The notes under the pieces: model-generated | Seen by the model: only the letters and a program-made list of their open reading frames with translations | Database searches by the model: none | What the model was told of the DNA's origin: nothing | Part shown: positions 1-8,805 of the stretch, piece after piece | Layout of the letters: the number at the start of each line of letters is the position of its first letter | How positions within the stretch are numbered: position 1 is the stretch's first letter | Program-made: the position numbers and the translations under genes | Source: Nesterenkonia alba DSM 19423 | GTDB taxonomy: Bacteria > Actinomycetota > Actinomycetes > Actinomycetales > Micrococcaceae | Length of the DNA: 64,000 bases | Direction of reading: 5' to 3' | Assembly (NCBI RefSeq): GCF_000421745.1 | Contig: NZ_ATXP01000003.1 | Coordinates: 124,001 to 188,000 of the forward strand

Positions 1-297
1 GGACTCAGGGCGCCAACCCGGGGATGTGATGACCAGGTCGGGTGCGGCACCGTCGTCGAACGCGTCCAGAGAACGGGTGGCCGGTTCACCGAAGCGAATG
101 TCCTCCACTCCGACGATGCGCAGTGTCTCTGCGTCCTGCTGTTTGGTGTCCGTGGCGGCACCGTCGACGACGATCACCCGACAGTTGAGTTCGGCCAGCG
201 TGTCAGCCGCGGAGAACCCGGTGGCACCCAGCCCGGCAACGAGCACCCGCAGCCCAGCCCAGGGGCCATCCCAACCCCGCAGGTGGGTCAATGTCAT
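1..297 (-). CDS. murD: UDP-N-acetylmuramoyl-L-alanine--D-glutamate ligase, N-terminal part
   Basis: The gene runs off the left edge; the first 99 codons are present. The product adds D-glutamate to UDP-MurNAc-L-alanine in the cytoplasm. The visible part is the N-terminal Rossmann-like domain, with a glycine-rich loop near residue 22 (VAGLGATG) and the end of a beta strand (CRVIVVDG). No ATP-binding domain is inside the window, so the call rests on this domain and on position directly after mraY in a mur cluster. The start ATG at 297 follows a copy of the mraY stop region rather than a good Shine-Dalgarno. Unlike the neighbouring genes, which overlap, it is separated from mraY by about 88 bases. 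Confidence 0.85.
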   Translation of the reverse strand, partial: MTLTHLRGWDGPWAGLRVLVAGLGATGFSAADTLAELNCRVIVVDGAATDTKQQDAETLRIVGVEDIRFGEPATRSLDAFDDGAAPDLVITSPGWRPES

Positions 298-402
298 CGT
301 GTCAGCACCCCGCTCGGCCGCTTCCCGGTGCGCCGGCGGCGCACCGGGTCCCCACCGGATTCGCTTACTCGTGGGTGCTGACGCCTCATTGTGTCAGCAC
401 CC
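294..402. repeat. 17-bp direct repeat flanking an insertion between mraY and murD
   Basis: Bases 294-310 and 386-402 are the same 17-mer with one difference (16 of 17 identical, offset 92). On the minus strand each copy reads GGGTGCTGACAC(A/G)ATGA: the first covers the mraY stop, the second covers the murD start. In the mraY copy an ATG would overlap the TGA stop as ATGA, so the pattern looks like an ancestral 4-bp overlap that was split by a duplication/insertion. Confidence 0.8.
324..348 (-). other. 11-bp perfect hairpin before murD
   Basis: Bases 324-334 and 338-348 form an 11-bp GC-rich stem with a 3-base loop, inside the 92-base insertion upstream of the murD start. No T-tract follows in either direction. 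Confidence 0.7.
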
Positions 403-404
403 AC
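371..404 (-). other. 12-bp perfect hairpin over the mraY stop codon
   Basis: GTGGGTGCTGAC (371-382) and GTCAGCACCCAC (393-404) are perfect inverse complements around a 10-base loop that contains the mraY stop. There is no T-run after it, so an intrinsic terminator is unlikely; an RNA-processing, stability or coupling role is inference. Confidence 0.7.
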
Positions 405-1489
405 TCGCCGTAGAAGATCGCCATGCCCAGTCCCACGGCCAGCGCGGAGATGATCCAGAAGCGGACCACCACGGTCACCTCCGGCCAGCCCTTGAGCTCG
501 AAGTGGTGCTGCAGCGGCGCCATGAGGAAGACCCGTTGACCGCCGGTAGCTTTGAAGTAGACCACTTGGATGATGACCGAGCAGGTGATGACCACGAAGA
601 GCCCACCGAGGATGATGAACAACAGCTGCGTCTGGGTGAGGATCGCGAATCCGGCCAGCGCTCCACCCAGAGCCAGAGAACCGGTGTCCCCCATGAAGAT
701 CTTCGCCGGAGAGGTGTTCCACCACAAGAATCCGATGAGCGCCCCGGTGATGATCGCGGCCACTACGGCCATATCCATGGGATCGCGGACCTCGTAGCAG
801 ACAGATTCAACCGCACGGGGACGCCCGCACCCCTGGTTGTACTGCCAGATGGAGATGATCGTATAGGCGGCGGTGACCATGGCGGTGGCCCCGGTGGCCA
901 GCCCGTCGAGCCCGTCGGTGAGATTAACGGCGTTGGTCGCCGCCGTGTTGATGATGTTGGCCCAGATGATGAACAGAATCGCCGCCACCACGGGCCCGAA
1001 GAACGCGAAATCCACCACAGTGTCCCGTACAAAACTGATCGCCGTGGACCCCGGGGTTTGTCCCTGGGCGTTGGGGAACTGCAGCGCCAGCACCGCGAAG
1101 AGACCTCCGACGCCGACTTGGCCGGCGATCTTGGCCCAGGCACCCAAACCGAGGGACTGTTTCTTGGTGATCTTGGCGGCGTCGTCGAAGAACCCGACTA
1201 AGCCCATTCCGGCCATGAGCAATAGCAGAAGCATCCCACTGGCGGTGGGACCGCTGGCGGTCGTCAGCAGCACGGTAATCCCGTGCGTCAACGTGTAGGC
1301 GATGAGGACCGCGAGGATGATGACCGCCCCGCCCATGGTGGGAGTGCCCCGTTTGACGTGGTGGCTGGTGGGCCCGTCGTCACGGATGAACTGCCCGTAG
1401 CCGCGGGCCACGAGGAACTTGATGAACAGGGGGGTGCCGAGCAGCGTCAGTAGCAGACCAAGGGCAGCACCGATGACAACGGCGATCAC
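386..1489 (-). CDS. mraY: Phospho-N-acetylmuramoyl-pentapeptide-transferase
   Basis: Integral membrane enzyme that transfers phospho-MurNAc-pentapeptide to undecaprenyl phosphate, making lipid I. The 367-residue length and about ten hydrophobic segments fit the family. Signature motifs are present: DDAAK at residues 102-106, NLTDGLDGL at 189-197 and MGDTGS at 266-271, which carry the Mg-binding aspartates. The start is GTG at 1489, overlapping the murF stop as GTGA, so translation is probably coupled to murF. The 3' end lies in a strong inverted repeat. Confidence 0.97.
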   Translation of the reverse strand: MIAVVIGAALGLLLTLLGTPLFIKFLVARGYGQFIRDDGPTSHHVKRGTPTMGGAVIILAVLIAYTLTHGITVLLTTASGPTASGMLLLLLMAGMGLVGFFDDAAKITKKQSLGLGAWAKIAGQVGVGGLFAVLALQFPNAQGQTPGSTAISFVRDTVVDFAFFGPVVAAILFIIWANIINTAATNAVNLTDGLDGLATGATAMVTAAYTIISIWQYNQGCGRPRAVESVCYEVRDPMDMAVVAAIITGALIGFLWWNTSPAKIFMGDTGSLALGGALAGFAILTQTQLLFIILGGLFVVITCSVIIQVVYFKATGGQRVFLMAPLQHHFELKGWPEVTVVVRFWIISALAVGLGMAIFYGEWVLTQ

Positions 1490-2970
1490 ACAGTGTCCTT
1501 CCCCTGCTCGGCGATGCGGTCGCCTAAGAGTCTAAGGCCCGCATCCCGGGAGGATTTGAACAACACGATGTCTCCGCTGCTCAGGTGCTCGTTCAACCAC
1601 GCGTGGGCGGCCTCAGCATCCGGCACCCAGTGCACCTCATCGGCCCAGGACCCCTCGGCGATGGCCCCTCGGTAGAGCGGATAGGCGGTGTCGCCGACCA
1701 CCAGAGTCTGATCGATGTTGAGTCGCACCACAGTCTCGCCGATCTGGGCGTGCCGGACCGCGGTCTGCTCACCGAGTTCGAGCATCCCGCCGAGCACCGC
1801 GACGGAACGGCGGAGCGGGCCTTCTGCGGGGCGGGCCAAACGAGCAAGGGTCTTCAGCGCCTCACGCATTGATTCGGGGTTGGCGTTGTAAGCATCGTTG
1901 ATGACCGTCACCCCGTCAGGGCGGTCAGTACGTTCCATCCGCCACCGGCTGGCGGCGGTGAGCCCGTCAAGCCGCTCAGCGATATCAGTCGGAACCAGGC
2001 CGGCGCGCCAGGCCGCGGAGGCGGCGGCCAGCAGATTGGTGACGTGGTGGGCACCGATCAGCCCGCTGGTGATCCGGTAAGCATGGCGGTCGGCCTCGGC
2101 GTGGTCGTAGAAGACCAGCGTCAGTTCGGCGCGGCCGGTGTCGTCAAGACGGACATCCTCGGCGGCGACGGACAGGTGCTGGCTGCCTCCGACGGCTCCG
2201 GAGCCGGTGCCGAACCAGGTCACTGGCGCGTGGGCGCGCTCCGCCATGGCGGCCACCTGCGGGTCATCAGCGTTGAGGATGACGTGGGTGGACGCACATT
2301 CGGCCAGTTCCCCCTTAGTGGCGGCGATGACCTGACGCCAGTCTCCGCCGGCTTCGGCGAATTTGCCGGCGTGAGCGGAGCCGACCATGAGAACTGTCCC
2401 GATGTCCGGGCGGACCATCTCGCAGAGCTGGCGAATATTGCCCGGAGCATCGGCACCCATCTCGATGACGAGATAGCGGGTGTCCAGTTCCGCGGTGAAA
2501 ACGGTCAGCGGTACTCCGACTTCCCCGTTATAAGAGCCCTGCGGGGCGATCGTGGGCGCTTCTGCGCTGAGCACAGCGGCCAGCAGATCCTTGGTGGTGG
2601 TTTTACCCGCGGAACCGGTGATTCCGATGACTGTGGTCGGTGAATGCGCCCGGATACGGGTGACGATCTCCGCGGCCAGATCCCCCATGGCGTCGACGAC
2701 GTCGTCGACGAGGACAGCCGGGTGGGCGGTACCGTCTGGGGCGTGGGTCTCGCGTTCAGCCAGCACCAGGACCGCCCCGGCAGCCAGGGCGTCGTCGATG
2801 AAGTGGTGCCCATCGGTCTGCTCCCCCGGCTTGGCGATGAACAGTGCCCCCGGGCTCATCTGCCGGGAGTCAGTGTCCGCGGCGGTGACGGTCAGCCGGT
2901 GGGGGGCCTCGACGCCGCGCAGCCGCCCGGAGACGGCCTCGGCGATCTCAGCGGCGGTCAACGGGATCAC
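1486..2970 (-). CDS. murF: UDP-N-acetylmuramoyl-tripeptide--D-alanyl-D-alanine ligase
   Basis: Cytoplasmic Mur ligase that adds D-Ala-D-Ala to the UDP-MurNAc-tripeptide. It is 494 residues long, normal for MurF. The N-terminal substrate domain is followed by the ATP P-loop GSAGKTT at residues 119-125, the central motif around [13 protein letters not shown], and a C-terminal ligase domain. The GTG start at 2970 overlaps the murE stop as GTGA, and its own stop overlaps mraY in the same way, placing it in a tightly coupled murE-murF-mraY block. Confidence 0.97.
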   Translation of the reverse strand: MIPLTAAEIAEAVSGRLRGVEAPHRLTVTAADTDSRQMSPGALFIAKPGEQTDGHHFIDDALAAGAVLVLAERETHAPDGTAHPAVLVDDVVDAMGDLAAEIVTRIRAHSPTTVIGITGSAGKTTTKDLLAAVLSAEAPTIAPQGSYNGEVGVPLTVFTAELDTRYLVIEMGADAPGNIRQLCEMVRPDIGTVLMVGSAHAGKFAEAGGDWRQVIAATKGELAECASTHVILNADDPQVAAMAERAHAPVTWFGTGSGAVGGSQHLSVAAEDVRLDDTGRAELTLVFYDHAEADRHAYRITSGLIGAHHVTNLLAAASAAWRAGLVPTDIAERLDGLTAASRWRMERTDRPDGVTVINDAYNANPESMREALKTLARLARPAEGPLRRSVAVLGGMLELGEQTAVRHAQIGETVVRLNIDQTLVVGDTAYPLYRGAIAEGSWADEVHWVPDAEAAHAWLNEHLSSGDIVLFKSSRDAGLRLLGDRIAEQGKDTV

Positions 2971-4610
2971 GCGGTGGCCTCCTGAGTCAGCGGGGTGAAG
3001 CCGTGCCGGCGCAGCGCGGCGGCCAACTCTGTCCGGTCGTCAATGTCGACCCGCTGGCCTGCCAGGTCTTGGTGGTCTTCATGACCGCGTCCCGCCAGCA
3101 GAATGGTGTCCTCTTCCGCTGCGGCGGCGACGGCGGCTTCGATCGCCTCAGCGCGGGGACTGATCTCCTCCAACCGAGTGCTCAGCTCGCCGGTGGCGAT
3201 GGCATCCCGGGCCCCTTCAAGCAGCCCGGCGCGGATCTGTGCGGGGTCTTCACCGTGTGGGTCGTCGTCGGAGATGATGACGTGATCGGCCATGCGTACT
3301 GCGATCGCACCCATCGTGGGCCGTTTACTGACATCGCGTTCTCCGGCGGCTCCGATGACCAGGATGAGCTTGCCGGTTTCCCTCCGCACAGCGCTCAGGG
3401 TACGGATCATCGCATCGGGGTTGTGGGCGAAGTCGACAATGGCTGCGGGCCGGGTGCCGATGACCTGCATCCGCCCCGGGACGGCGACGTCAAAGGGTCG
3501 TTGATCCGCCAGGGCTGTGACGACTTCTTCGCGTGTGAATTCCTGTGGTCGTTCCGGGTCAGAGGCGGCCTCCAACACCATGACCGCTGCTAGGGCCGCA
3601 TTCGAGACATTGAAATCCCCAGGAAGGGCGGTGGAGGTACGGATCTGCTCTCCACTGACCCGGTGGTGCAGAGTAAAGGCTGTGCCGAGTCCCTCCGGTT
3701 CGGGGTCAAGCACCTCCCAGTGGGCTTTAACCCCAGCGGCCAAGGACCCGGGTGCCGTGGCGAGGGTAACGATCCGGCCGGTCGCCTCCGCGGCCATGCG
3801 GTGGCCCCAGGAGTCATCGACGGTGATGACTGAGGTGCGGGTACGCGCCCGGGTGAAGAGTTCAGCCTTGGCGGCGAAGTAGCCCTCCATGGTGCCGTGG
3901 AGGTCGAGGTGATCTTGGGTGAGGTTGGTGAACCCTGCGACGTCGTAGTGGAGCCCGGAGATGCGCTTATAACTGATCGCGTGGCTGGAGACTTCCATGG
4001 CCGCGGCGGCGACGTTCTTCGCACGGAAGGCATACATCAGCCCGTGGAGAGCCACCGCTTCGGGGGTGGTCATATCTGAGGCGATCCGCTCATCACCGGC
4101 GGCGATCTCGATGGTACCGATCAGTCCGGTGGACCGGCCCTTTGGCTCCAGGACGGTCCGCAGCAGGGAACGCAGGAAGTACGTGGTGGTGGTCTTACCG
4201 TTGGTGCCGGTCACCCCAAATAGTGAGGGGTCAGAGGTGGCCGTGGTGCCGTAGACCGCCGCCGCAGCGGGGCCCGCGGCATCGCGTACGGCCTGGACTT
4301 CGATGATCGGCAGGCGGTAACCGAGGGCTTCACGGGTTTTGGCCACCCCGGCCGCATCGGTCAACACCGCGGCGGCACCCCGGGAACTCACCTCCGTGAT
4401 GAAATCGGCCCCGTGGGCGCGAGCCCCGGAAACCGCGACGAAGAGGTCTCCCGGCCGGGTGTCGGCGGGGCGCATGGCTGCACCGGTGAGCCGCACGGCT
4501 TCAGCCGCTGAGGAGTCGGGCGTGAGGATGGGGCTATAGCCTGCGGCGGTGAGCGCCTCAACGACCGACCCGACGTCGGCCCCGGCAGCCGCGTCGCTGC
4601 CGGTTACCAC
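2967..4610 (-). CDS. murE: UDP-N-acetylmuramoyl-tripeptide synthetase (MurE), probably L-lysine adding
   Basis: Mur ligase that adds the third stem-peptide residue. The P-loop GTNGKTT sits at residues 135-141, with DFAHNPDAM and the C-terminal domain after it. In diaminopimelate-adding MurE the specificity loop reads DNPR; here the equivalent near residue 447 reads DDDPHGED, with no arginine. Many Micrococcaceae have L-Lys walls, so L-lysine is the likely substrate (inference). The GTG start at 4610 overlaps the end of ftsI by 7 bases. Length 547 residues, slightly long because of the N-terminus. Confidence 0.95.
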   Translation of the reverse strand: MVTGSDAAAGADVGSVVEALTAAGYSPILTPDSSAAEAVRLTGAAMRPADTRPGDLFVAVSGARAHGADFITEVSSRGAAAVLTDAAGVAKTREALGYRLPIIEVQAVRDAAGPAAAAVYGTTATSDPSLFGVTGTNGKTTTTYFLRSLLRTVLEPKGRSTGLIGTIEIAAGDERIASDMTTPEAVALHGLMYAFRAKNVAAAAMEVSSHAISYKRISGLHYDVAGFTNLTQDHLDLHGTMEGYFAAKAELFTRARTRTSVITVDDSWGHRMAAEATGRIVTLATAPGSLAAGVKAHWEVLDPEPEGLGTAFTLHHRVSGEQIRTSTALPGDFNVSNAALAAVMVLEAASDPERPQEFTREEVVTALADQRPFDVAVPGRMQVIGTRPAAIVDFAHNPDAMIRTLSAVRRETGKLILVIGAAGERDVSKRPTMGAIAVRMADHVIISDDDPHGEDPAQIRAGLLEGARDAIATGELSTRLEEISPRAEAIEAAVAAAAEEDTILLAGRGHEDHQDLAGQRVDIDDRTELAAALRRHGFTPLTQEATA

Positions 4611-6400
4611 GGATAGTCCTGCCTGTCTCCCACGAAGCCATCATAGGCCTCCGAGTCCTCATTGGAGGGCGGGACCCCGTAGCTGGCCAGGGTGTGGCTC
4701 ATGATCTCCTGGAACGTGTCGGTGACTTCCCAGTCGCCCCATTCCCCTTCGGGACGGTGAATGGTCACAGAGACCAAAAACTGGGGGTCTTCCACCGGGG
4801 CCATCCCGATGAAGGACTGTGTGTAGCCGTCGAAGCCTCCGGAGTCGCCTGCTGCCTCACCAGATCCGGTCTTACCGCCGACCCGGTAGCCTTCGATGGC
4901 CGCGCCGGTGCCGCTGCCGTAGTCCACTACACCTTCGAATAGCCGCATCATCTCCTCTGAGGTCTCTGAGGAGAAGACCCGTTCGGAGTCAGCGGAGAGC
5001 GAGTGTTCGCTCCCGTCGGGGTCGATGTAGGCATCCACAATGCGCAGGGGGTGTTTTACCCCGTCATTGGCAAGCATCTGGTAGAGCTGCACATTGTGCA
5101 GCACGCTGGTGGTGTAGCCCTGCCCGAACTGGGTGGTCATCGGCTGACGGGCGTCCCACTCCTCCGGCGGACGCAGGATTGATTCGGCTTCAATGCCCAG
5201 TCCGATGTCGAGCGGTTCACCGATGCCGGCCCGGCGCATCCAGTCGTAACGGGTCTGCTCGTCGAGCTCGTTGCCGATCATCACGGTGCCGGTGTTGTAC
5301 GAACGGGCAAAAATCCCCGCCGCGGTCATCTCATAATCGTCATGGGGACGGGCGTTTTGGATAGTCTCGCCCGCCCAGGTCTCCCGGTACGGCACGGTGA
5401 ACGCATCAGTGGGGCTGACCACACCTTCTTCCAAGGCCATTGCAAAGGTGATCGATTTGCCCCCTGAACCTGGCTCGAAGTCCTGGGTCAGGGCGATGGG
5501 ACGGCGGAAGAGCTCGTCGGCGGCACCGGGATCGGCAGGGTCGACGCTCTGGGAATCGGCCATCGCCAGAATTTCGCCCTCGTGACCCTCACGGAGGTCG
5601 ACCACCGTGGCGTTGCCCCACTCGGCGTTGTACTCGTTGGCTTTCTCCGCAATCGCTTCCTGAGCGAACCACTGTAAGTCGGTGTCGATGGTGAGGCGGA
5701 CATCCTGGCCATCCACGGGAGGAATGTCCTCATAGGTGGCCGTGGGGATGCGGACGCCGTCGGCACCGACTTCGTAGATACGCTCGCCTTCGTCTCCGGT
5801 GAGCTGCTCATCATAGACCCGCTCGATCCCTTCGAGAGGACCATCGGCACCCAGGAACCCTACGATCGAGCCGGCGACGGGCCCGCCAGGGTAACTGCGG
5901 TCGCTGACGGGTTCGTCGAAGATGCCCGGTGCCTGCAGGGCCATCACCTCGGCGCGTACTTCCGGGGAGACACTGCGGGCGAGCACCGAGTAGTGACTGT
6001 CATCGGTCATCCGTTCCATGATCTCCTCTTCGGAGATCGGCAGGATATCGGCGAGTGCGGCAGCAGTATCCTCCACAGTGACCGGCACGTACAGGTCGAG
6101 ATCCTCGTCCCAGATCCGGTAGTCATCGGTGAGACGGGGGTCGGCGACGATGTCGTAACGGTCCACACTGGTGGCGATGATCCGGCCCTGGGAATCGACG
6201 ATGTCGCCACGCTCGGCAGGCAGGCTCATAGTCCTCATCCGCTCGGAGACAGCGGTCTGGGCATAGCCCTCCGGATCCAGACCCTGGACTTGGAACAGTC
6301 GACCACCCAGCAGCAGCATCATGACCAGGGCGACCACCAGTCCGATGCGCATACGGAACCTCAAGCTCCGTCGTCGCGCGGCGGCGCTGGTTGCTGCCAT
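4604..6400 (-). CDS. ftsI: Division-specific penicillin-binding protein 2/3 (FtsI, PbpB)
   Basis: Septal peptidoglycan transpeptidase anchored in the membrane. A short basic N-terminus (RRRSLRFRMR) leads into one membrane helix at about residues 18-33, then a PBP dimerisation domain and a transpeptidase domain. The three active-site motifs are visible: SGGK (about 313-316, catalytic serine), SYN (in RSYNTGT) and KTG (GGKTGSGE). Length 598 residues is typical of actinobacterial PbpB. No PASTA domain is present. It lies between ftsL and murE as in other dcw clusters. Confidence 0.96.
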   Translation of the reverse strand: MAATSAAARRRSLRFRMRIGLVVALVMMLLLGGRLFQVQGLDPEGYAQTAVSERMRTMSLPAERGDIVDSQGRIIATSVDRYDIVADPRLTDDYRIWDEDLDLYVPVTVEDTAAALADILPISEEEIMERMTDDSHYSVLARSVSPEVRAEVMALQAPGIFDEPVSDRSYPGGPVAGSIVGFLGADGPLEGIERVYDEQLTGDEGERIYEVGADGVRIPTATYEDIPPVDGQDVRLTIDTDLQWFAQEAIAEKANEYNAEWGNATVVDLREGHEGEILAMADSQSVDPADPGAADELFRRPIALTQDFEPGSGGKSITFAMALEEGVVSPTDAFTVPYRETWAGETIQNARPHDDYEMTAAGIFARSYNTGTVMIGNELDEQTRYDWMRRAGIGEPLDIGLGIEAESILRPPEEWDARQPMTTQFGQGYTTSVLHNVQLYQMLANDGVKHPLRIVDAYIDPDGSEHSLSADSERVFSSETSEEMMRLFEGVVDYGSGTGAAIEGYRVGGKTGSGEAAGDSGGFDGYTQSFIGMAPVEDPQFLVSVTIHRPEGEWGDWEVTDTFQEIMSHTLASYGVPPSNEDSEAYDGFVGDRQDYPW

Positions 6401-6499
6401 GGGGTTCAGGCCTTTCTGCTGATGCTCTGTGGTCGGTGTCCTCTATGGGGTGAGCGGGCGCGGATCGTCGGCACGTCCCACCGGTTCAACAGCTGCCGC

Positions 6500-7144
6500 T
6501 CAGTGGCGCAGCTGCGGACCCGGGATGGATCCCCCACCACTGCGGGCGGAAGAGCCGGAATCTTCAGCTGCGCTGTCATTGTCTCCGCTGGAGGGGTGGG
6601 TCAGCGTGTCCAACGCGCCGAGACCGAGCAGACCGCTCGGGGAGTCAGCCGCCTGCTGGGAGACATCCACCGCCTCACCTCCCTCAGCCGCGAGGCCGGA
6701 GGGGATCTCGACAAAATTCGTCGGGGTGGTGCCGGTTTCTGCGACCTCCGCCGTGGTCACGACTTCGCCACTGTCCAGGTCGAAGGTTCCTGCGCTGGCG
6801 GGGGCGACCATCCCTAAGCCCACCGCGGCGGTGGAGAGCGCCTGAGGAGACTGCCGGTAGTGCAACTGTTCGGTGAGCGCTTGATTCTCGTGCATGAGCT
6901 GACGGTGCTCGTTCTGCAGTTGGACCACGGTGTACTGGGAGTTGGCCACGTGGATATTGATACCGAGCACCGCCGCCAGAGCCGCAGCGAGCATGAGAAG
7001 AGCACCGGCCATCAGGCCGCGCTGGCGACGTCGTACTTTAGGCAGTGCCTTCAACGCCGGACGCGAGGCATGACGCTCGGCCGGGGTCTGGGCGGACTGG
7101 CCGAGGGTCTCCTCGTGCAGGGGCGCGACGGGAAGAACGCTCAT
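6500..7144 (-). CDS. ftsL: FtsL-like division protein
   Basis: A 214-residue bitopic membrane protein between rsmH and ftsI, the standard position of ftsL. The N-terminal ~45 residues are cytoplasmic and basic (KVRRRQRG), followed by a membrane helix at about 45-65, then a heptad-like segment (VVQLQNEHRQLMHENQALTEQL) suited to the coiled coil with FtsB. The rest is a long Ser/Gly/Ala-rich tail without recognisable domains. FtsL proteins are usually near 100-130 residues, so the tail is unusually long. The start overlaps the rsmH stop. The call relies on synteny and topology because FtsL sequences are poorly conserved. Confidence 0.75.
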   Translation of the reverse strand: MSVLPVAPLHEETLGQSAQTPAERHASRPALKALPKVRRRQRGLMAGALLMLAAALAAVLGINIHVANSQYTVVQLQNEHRQLMHENQALTEQLHYRQSPQALSTAAVGLGMVAPASAGTFDLDSGEVVTTAEVAETGTTPTNFVEIPSGLAAEGGEAVDVSQQAADSPSGLLGLGALDTLTHPSSGDNDSAAEDSGSSARSGGGSIPGPQLRH

Positions 7145-8286
7145 GATGTGCTCCGGGTCATCGGTCTGATCCTCTCAGCGGCACGCAGCTTCGCGGAGGC
7201 GGCTCGCGGGTTCATGGTGAGTTCGTCCTCGGTGGGGCGCTCGGCTCCCCGGGTCAGGCTGCGGAAAGTTGGCTTGTGTTCCTGTAGCTCCACAGGCAGT
7301 CCCGCCGGCGCTGAAGAACGGGTTCTTTCGGTGAAGGCCCGCTTGACAATGCGGTCCTCCAGCGAGTGGTAGGAGAGCACGACGACGCGGCCGGCGACGT
7401 CGACAACGTCACAGGCAGCCGGAATGGCCCGCTCAAGGACGTCGAGCTCCCGATTCACTGCGATCCGCAGTGCTTGGAAGGTGCGCTTGGCTGGGTGTCC
7501 GCCGGTGCGTTTGGCGGCGGCGGGCACGGCCCGATCAACGATGTCGGCCAACTGGGCGGTGGTGGTGATGGGTCGGTGCGCGCGAGCTTCCACGATGCGG
7601 GTGGCGATCCGCGCGGCGAAGCGCTCTTCCCCGTAGTGCTTGAGGATCTCCTTCAACCGGGCTTCGGAGACCTCGGCGAGGAGTTCCGCCGCGGTGGGGT
7701 CGGTGGAATCGGCTGCGGCGTCCATCCGCATGTCCAGCGGGGCGTCGTAGGAATAGGCGAAGCCGCGTTCAGGCTCATCGAGCTGCAGGGATGAGACACC
7801 GAGGTCGAAGAGCACTCCGGCCAATGCAGAGTCCGCAGGCAGAGTCTCGGCGATCTCCCCGACCTGGTCGTAGACGGCGCGCACCGAGCTGAACCGAGTG
7901 CCGTATTCACCCAGCCGTTCTCCGGCGAGGTTGAGCGCCTGGGGGTCACGGTCGATGCCCAGAACGTGGAGGCTGCCGTCAGCCTCCAACAGAGCCTGGG
8001 TGTGACCGCCCATCCCCAGGGTGGCGTCGATCACCACGGGAGTACGACCGGTTCGGCTCACACTTGCGGTCGCCTCGGTGAGCAGTTCCACACACCGGGA
8101 GAGCATCACCGGTGTGTGCCGCTGCTGGGCTGCCCCACCCTGCATGCCAACTCCCGTCGCTGGTCTCCAAGCCGGTGCCTTGAGCCGGCTCCCCTTCCGC
8201 ACCGGGCCTGCCTGACATCGGGGAAGTGAAGTCAGGTCGGTCGGTGCGGCGGGAGGGCCCGCCCAAGGCGACGTCGTCACGGTCAC
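7141..8286 (-). CDS. rsmH: 16S rRNA m4C1402 N4-methyltransferase RsmH
   Basis: S-adenosylmethionine-dependent methyltransferase acting on C1402 in the ribosomal P site. The core starts at RHTPVMLSRCVELL and contains the SAM loop VIDATLGMGGHTQALL, the LFDLGVSSLQLD motif and VLSYHSLEDRIVKR. The start chosen is GTG at 8286, because AAGGAGGA (8293-8300) lies 6 bases upstream, overlapping the mraZ stop. This gives a 47-residue N-terminal extension not normal for RsmH. An internal ATG at 8145 also has a GGGAG 5 bases upstream and would give the usual length, so both starts are possible. Confidence 0.93.
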   Translation of the reverse strand: MTVTTSPWAGPPAAPTDLTSLPRCQAGPVRKGSRLKAPAWRPATGVGMQGGAAQQRHTPVMLSRCVELLTEATASVSRTGRTPVVIDATLGMGGHTQALLEADGSLHVLGIDRDPQALNLAGERLGEYGTRFSSVRAVYDQVGEIAETLPADSALAGVLFDLGVSSLQLDEPERGFAYSYDAPLDMRMDAAADSTDPTAAELLAEVSEARLKEILKHYGEERFAARIATRIVEARAHRPITTTAQLADIVDRAVPAAAKRTGGHPAKRTFQALRIAVNRELDVLERAIPAACDVVDVAGRVVVLSYHSLEDRIVKRAFTERTRSSAPAGLPVELQEHKPTFRSLTRGAERPTEDELTMNPRAASAKLRAAERIRPMTRSTS

Positions 8287-8298
8287 GGGGAGTCCTCC

Positions 8299-8730
8299 TT
8301 ACAGAAGGCCGGGGATCGCGTCCTCGTCAGTGGCCGAGAACTCGCTCTCCTTCTCCTCCAGGTACGCGTTCCAGGCCGCACTGTCCCAGATTTCGGCGCG
8401 GTCTCCCGCTCCGATCACCGTGACCTCGCGGTCTAGGCCCGCGTATTCCCGCAGCGCGGGCGGGATGGTAATCCTGCCCTGCTTATCCGGGGTCTCGTCG
8501 GAGGCCCCGGAGAGGAACACACGGATGTAGTCGCGCGCCTGACGGGATGTCAACGGTGCTGATCTCATCTGTTCGTGAACAGCCGCGAACTGCTCCTCAC
8601 TAAAGACGTAGATGCAGCGCTCCTGCCCCTTAGTCAGCACCAGCCCTTCGGCGAGCTGGTCCCGGTACTTCGCGGGCAAGATGAGCCGTCCCTTGTCGTC
8701 GAGTCGGGGCGTGTACGTGCCAAGGAACAT
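8299..8730 (-). CDS. mraZ: Transcriptional regulator MraZ
   Basis: DNA-binding regulator of the division cluster, of the AbrB-like double-barrel fold. With the ATG at 8730 it begins [20 protein letters not shown], the conserved first MraZ repeat, and is 143 residues, the standard length. A second repeat begins around [21 protein letters not shown] codons at 8742 and 8739 are in frame, but the ATG has GAGGTGG 8 bases upstream and matches the family start. It heads the dcw cluster and is preceded by an MraZ-type operator inside its promoter. Confidence 0.96.
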   Translation of the reverse strand: MFLGTYTPRLDDKGRLILPAKYRDQLAEGLVLTKGQERCIYVFSEEQFAAVHEQMRSAPLTSRQARDYIRVFLSGASDETPDKQGRITIPPALREYAGLDREVTVIGAGDRAEIWDSAAWNAYLEEKESEFSATDEDAIPGLL

Positions 8731-8775
8731 GGCCCGCACCACCTCGTCTCATCGATCAGGTCATCCCATCGCGCT

Positions 8776-8805
8776 CCACTTTACTCCACTTCCCCCCACT
8801 TTCAA
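8776..8805 (-). promoter_or_regulatory. mraZ promoter with three 10-bp-spaced MraZ boxes
   Basis: On the minus strand a promoter TTGAAA (8805-8800), 16-bp spacer, TAAAGT (8783-8778) can be read. Three copies of AAGTGG sit exactly 10 bp apart (8801-8796, 8791-8786, 8781-8776): one overlaps the -35, one fills the spacer, one overlaps the -10. MraZ is known to bind short direct repeats with this kind of spacing, so autorepression by promoter occlusion is inferred. The predicted transcript has a 5' leader of about 40 bases. Confidence 0.75.

Noticed and set aside
26-1201. Long open frame on the plus strand opposite mraY
   Set aside because: It lies on the other strand over murD and mraY, has no ribosome site and no recognisable domain; high-G+C genomes give such shadows.
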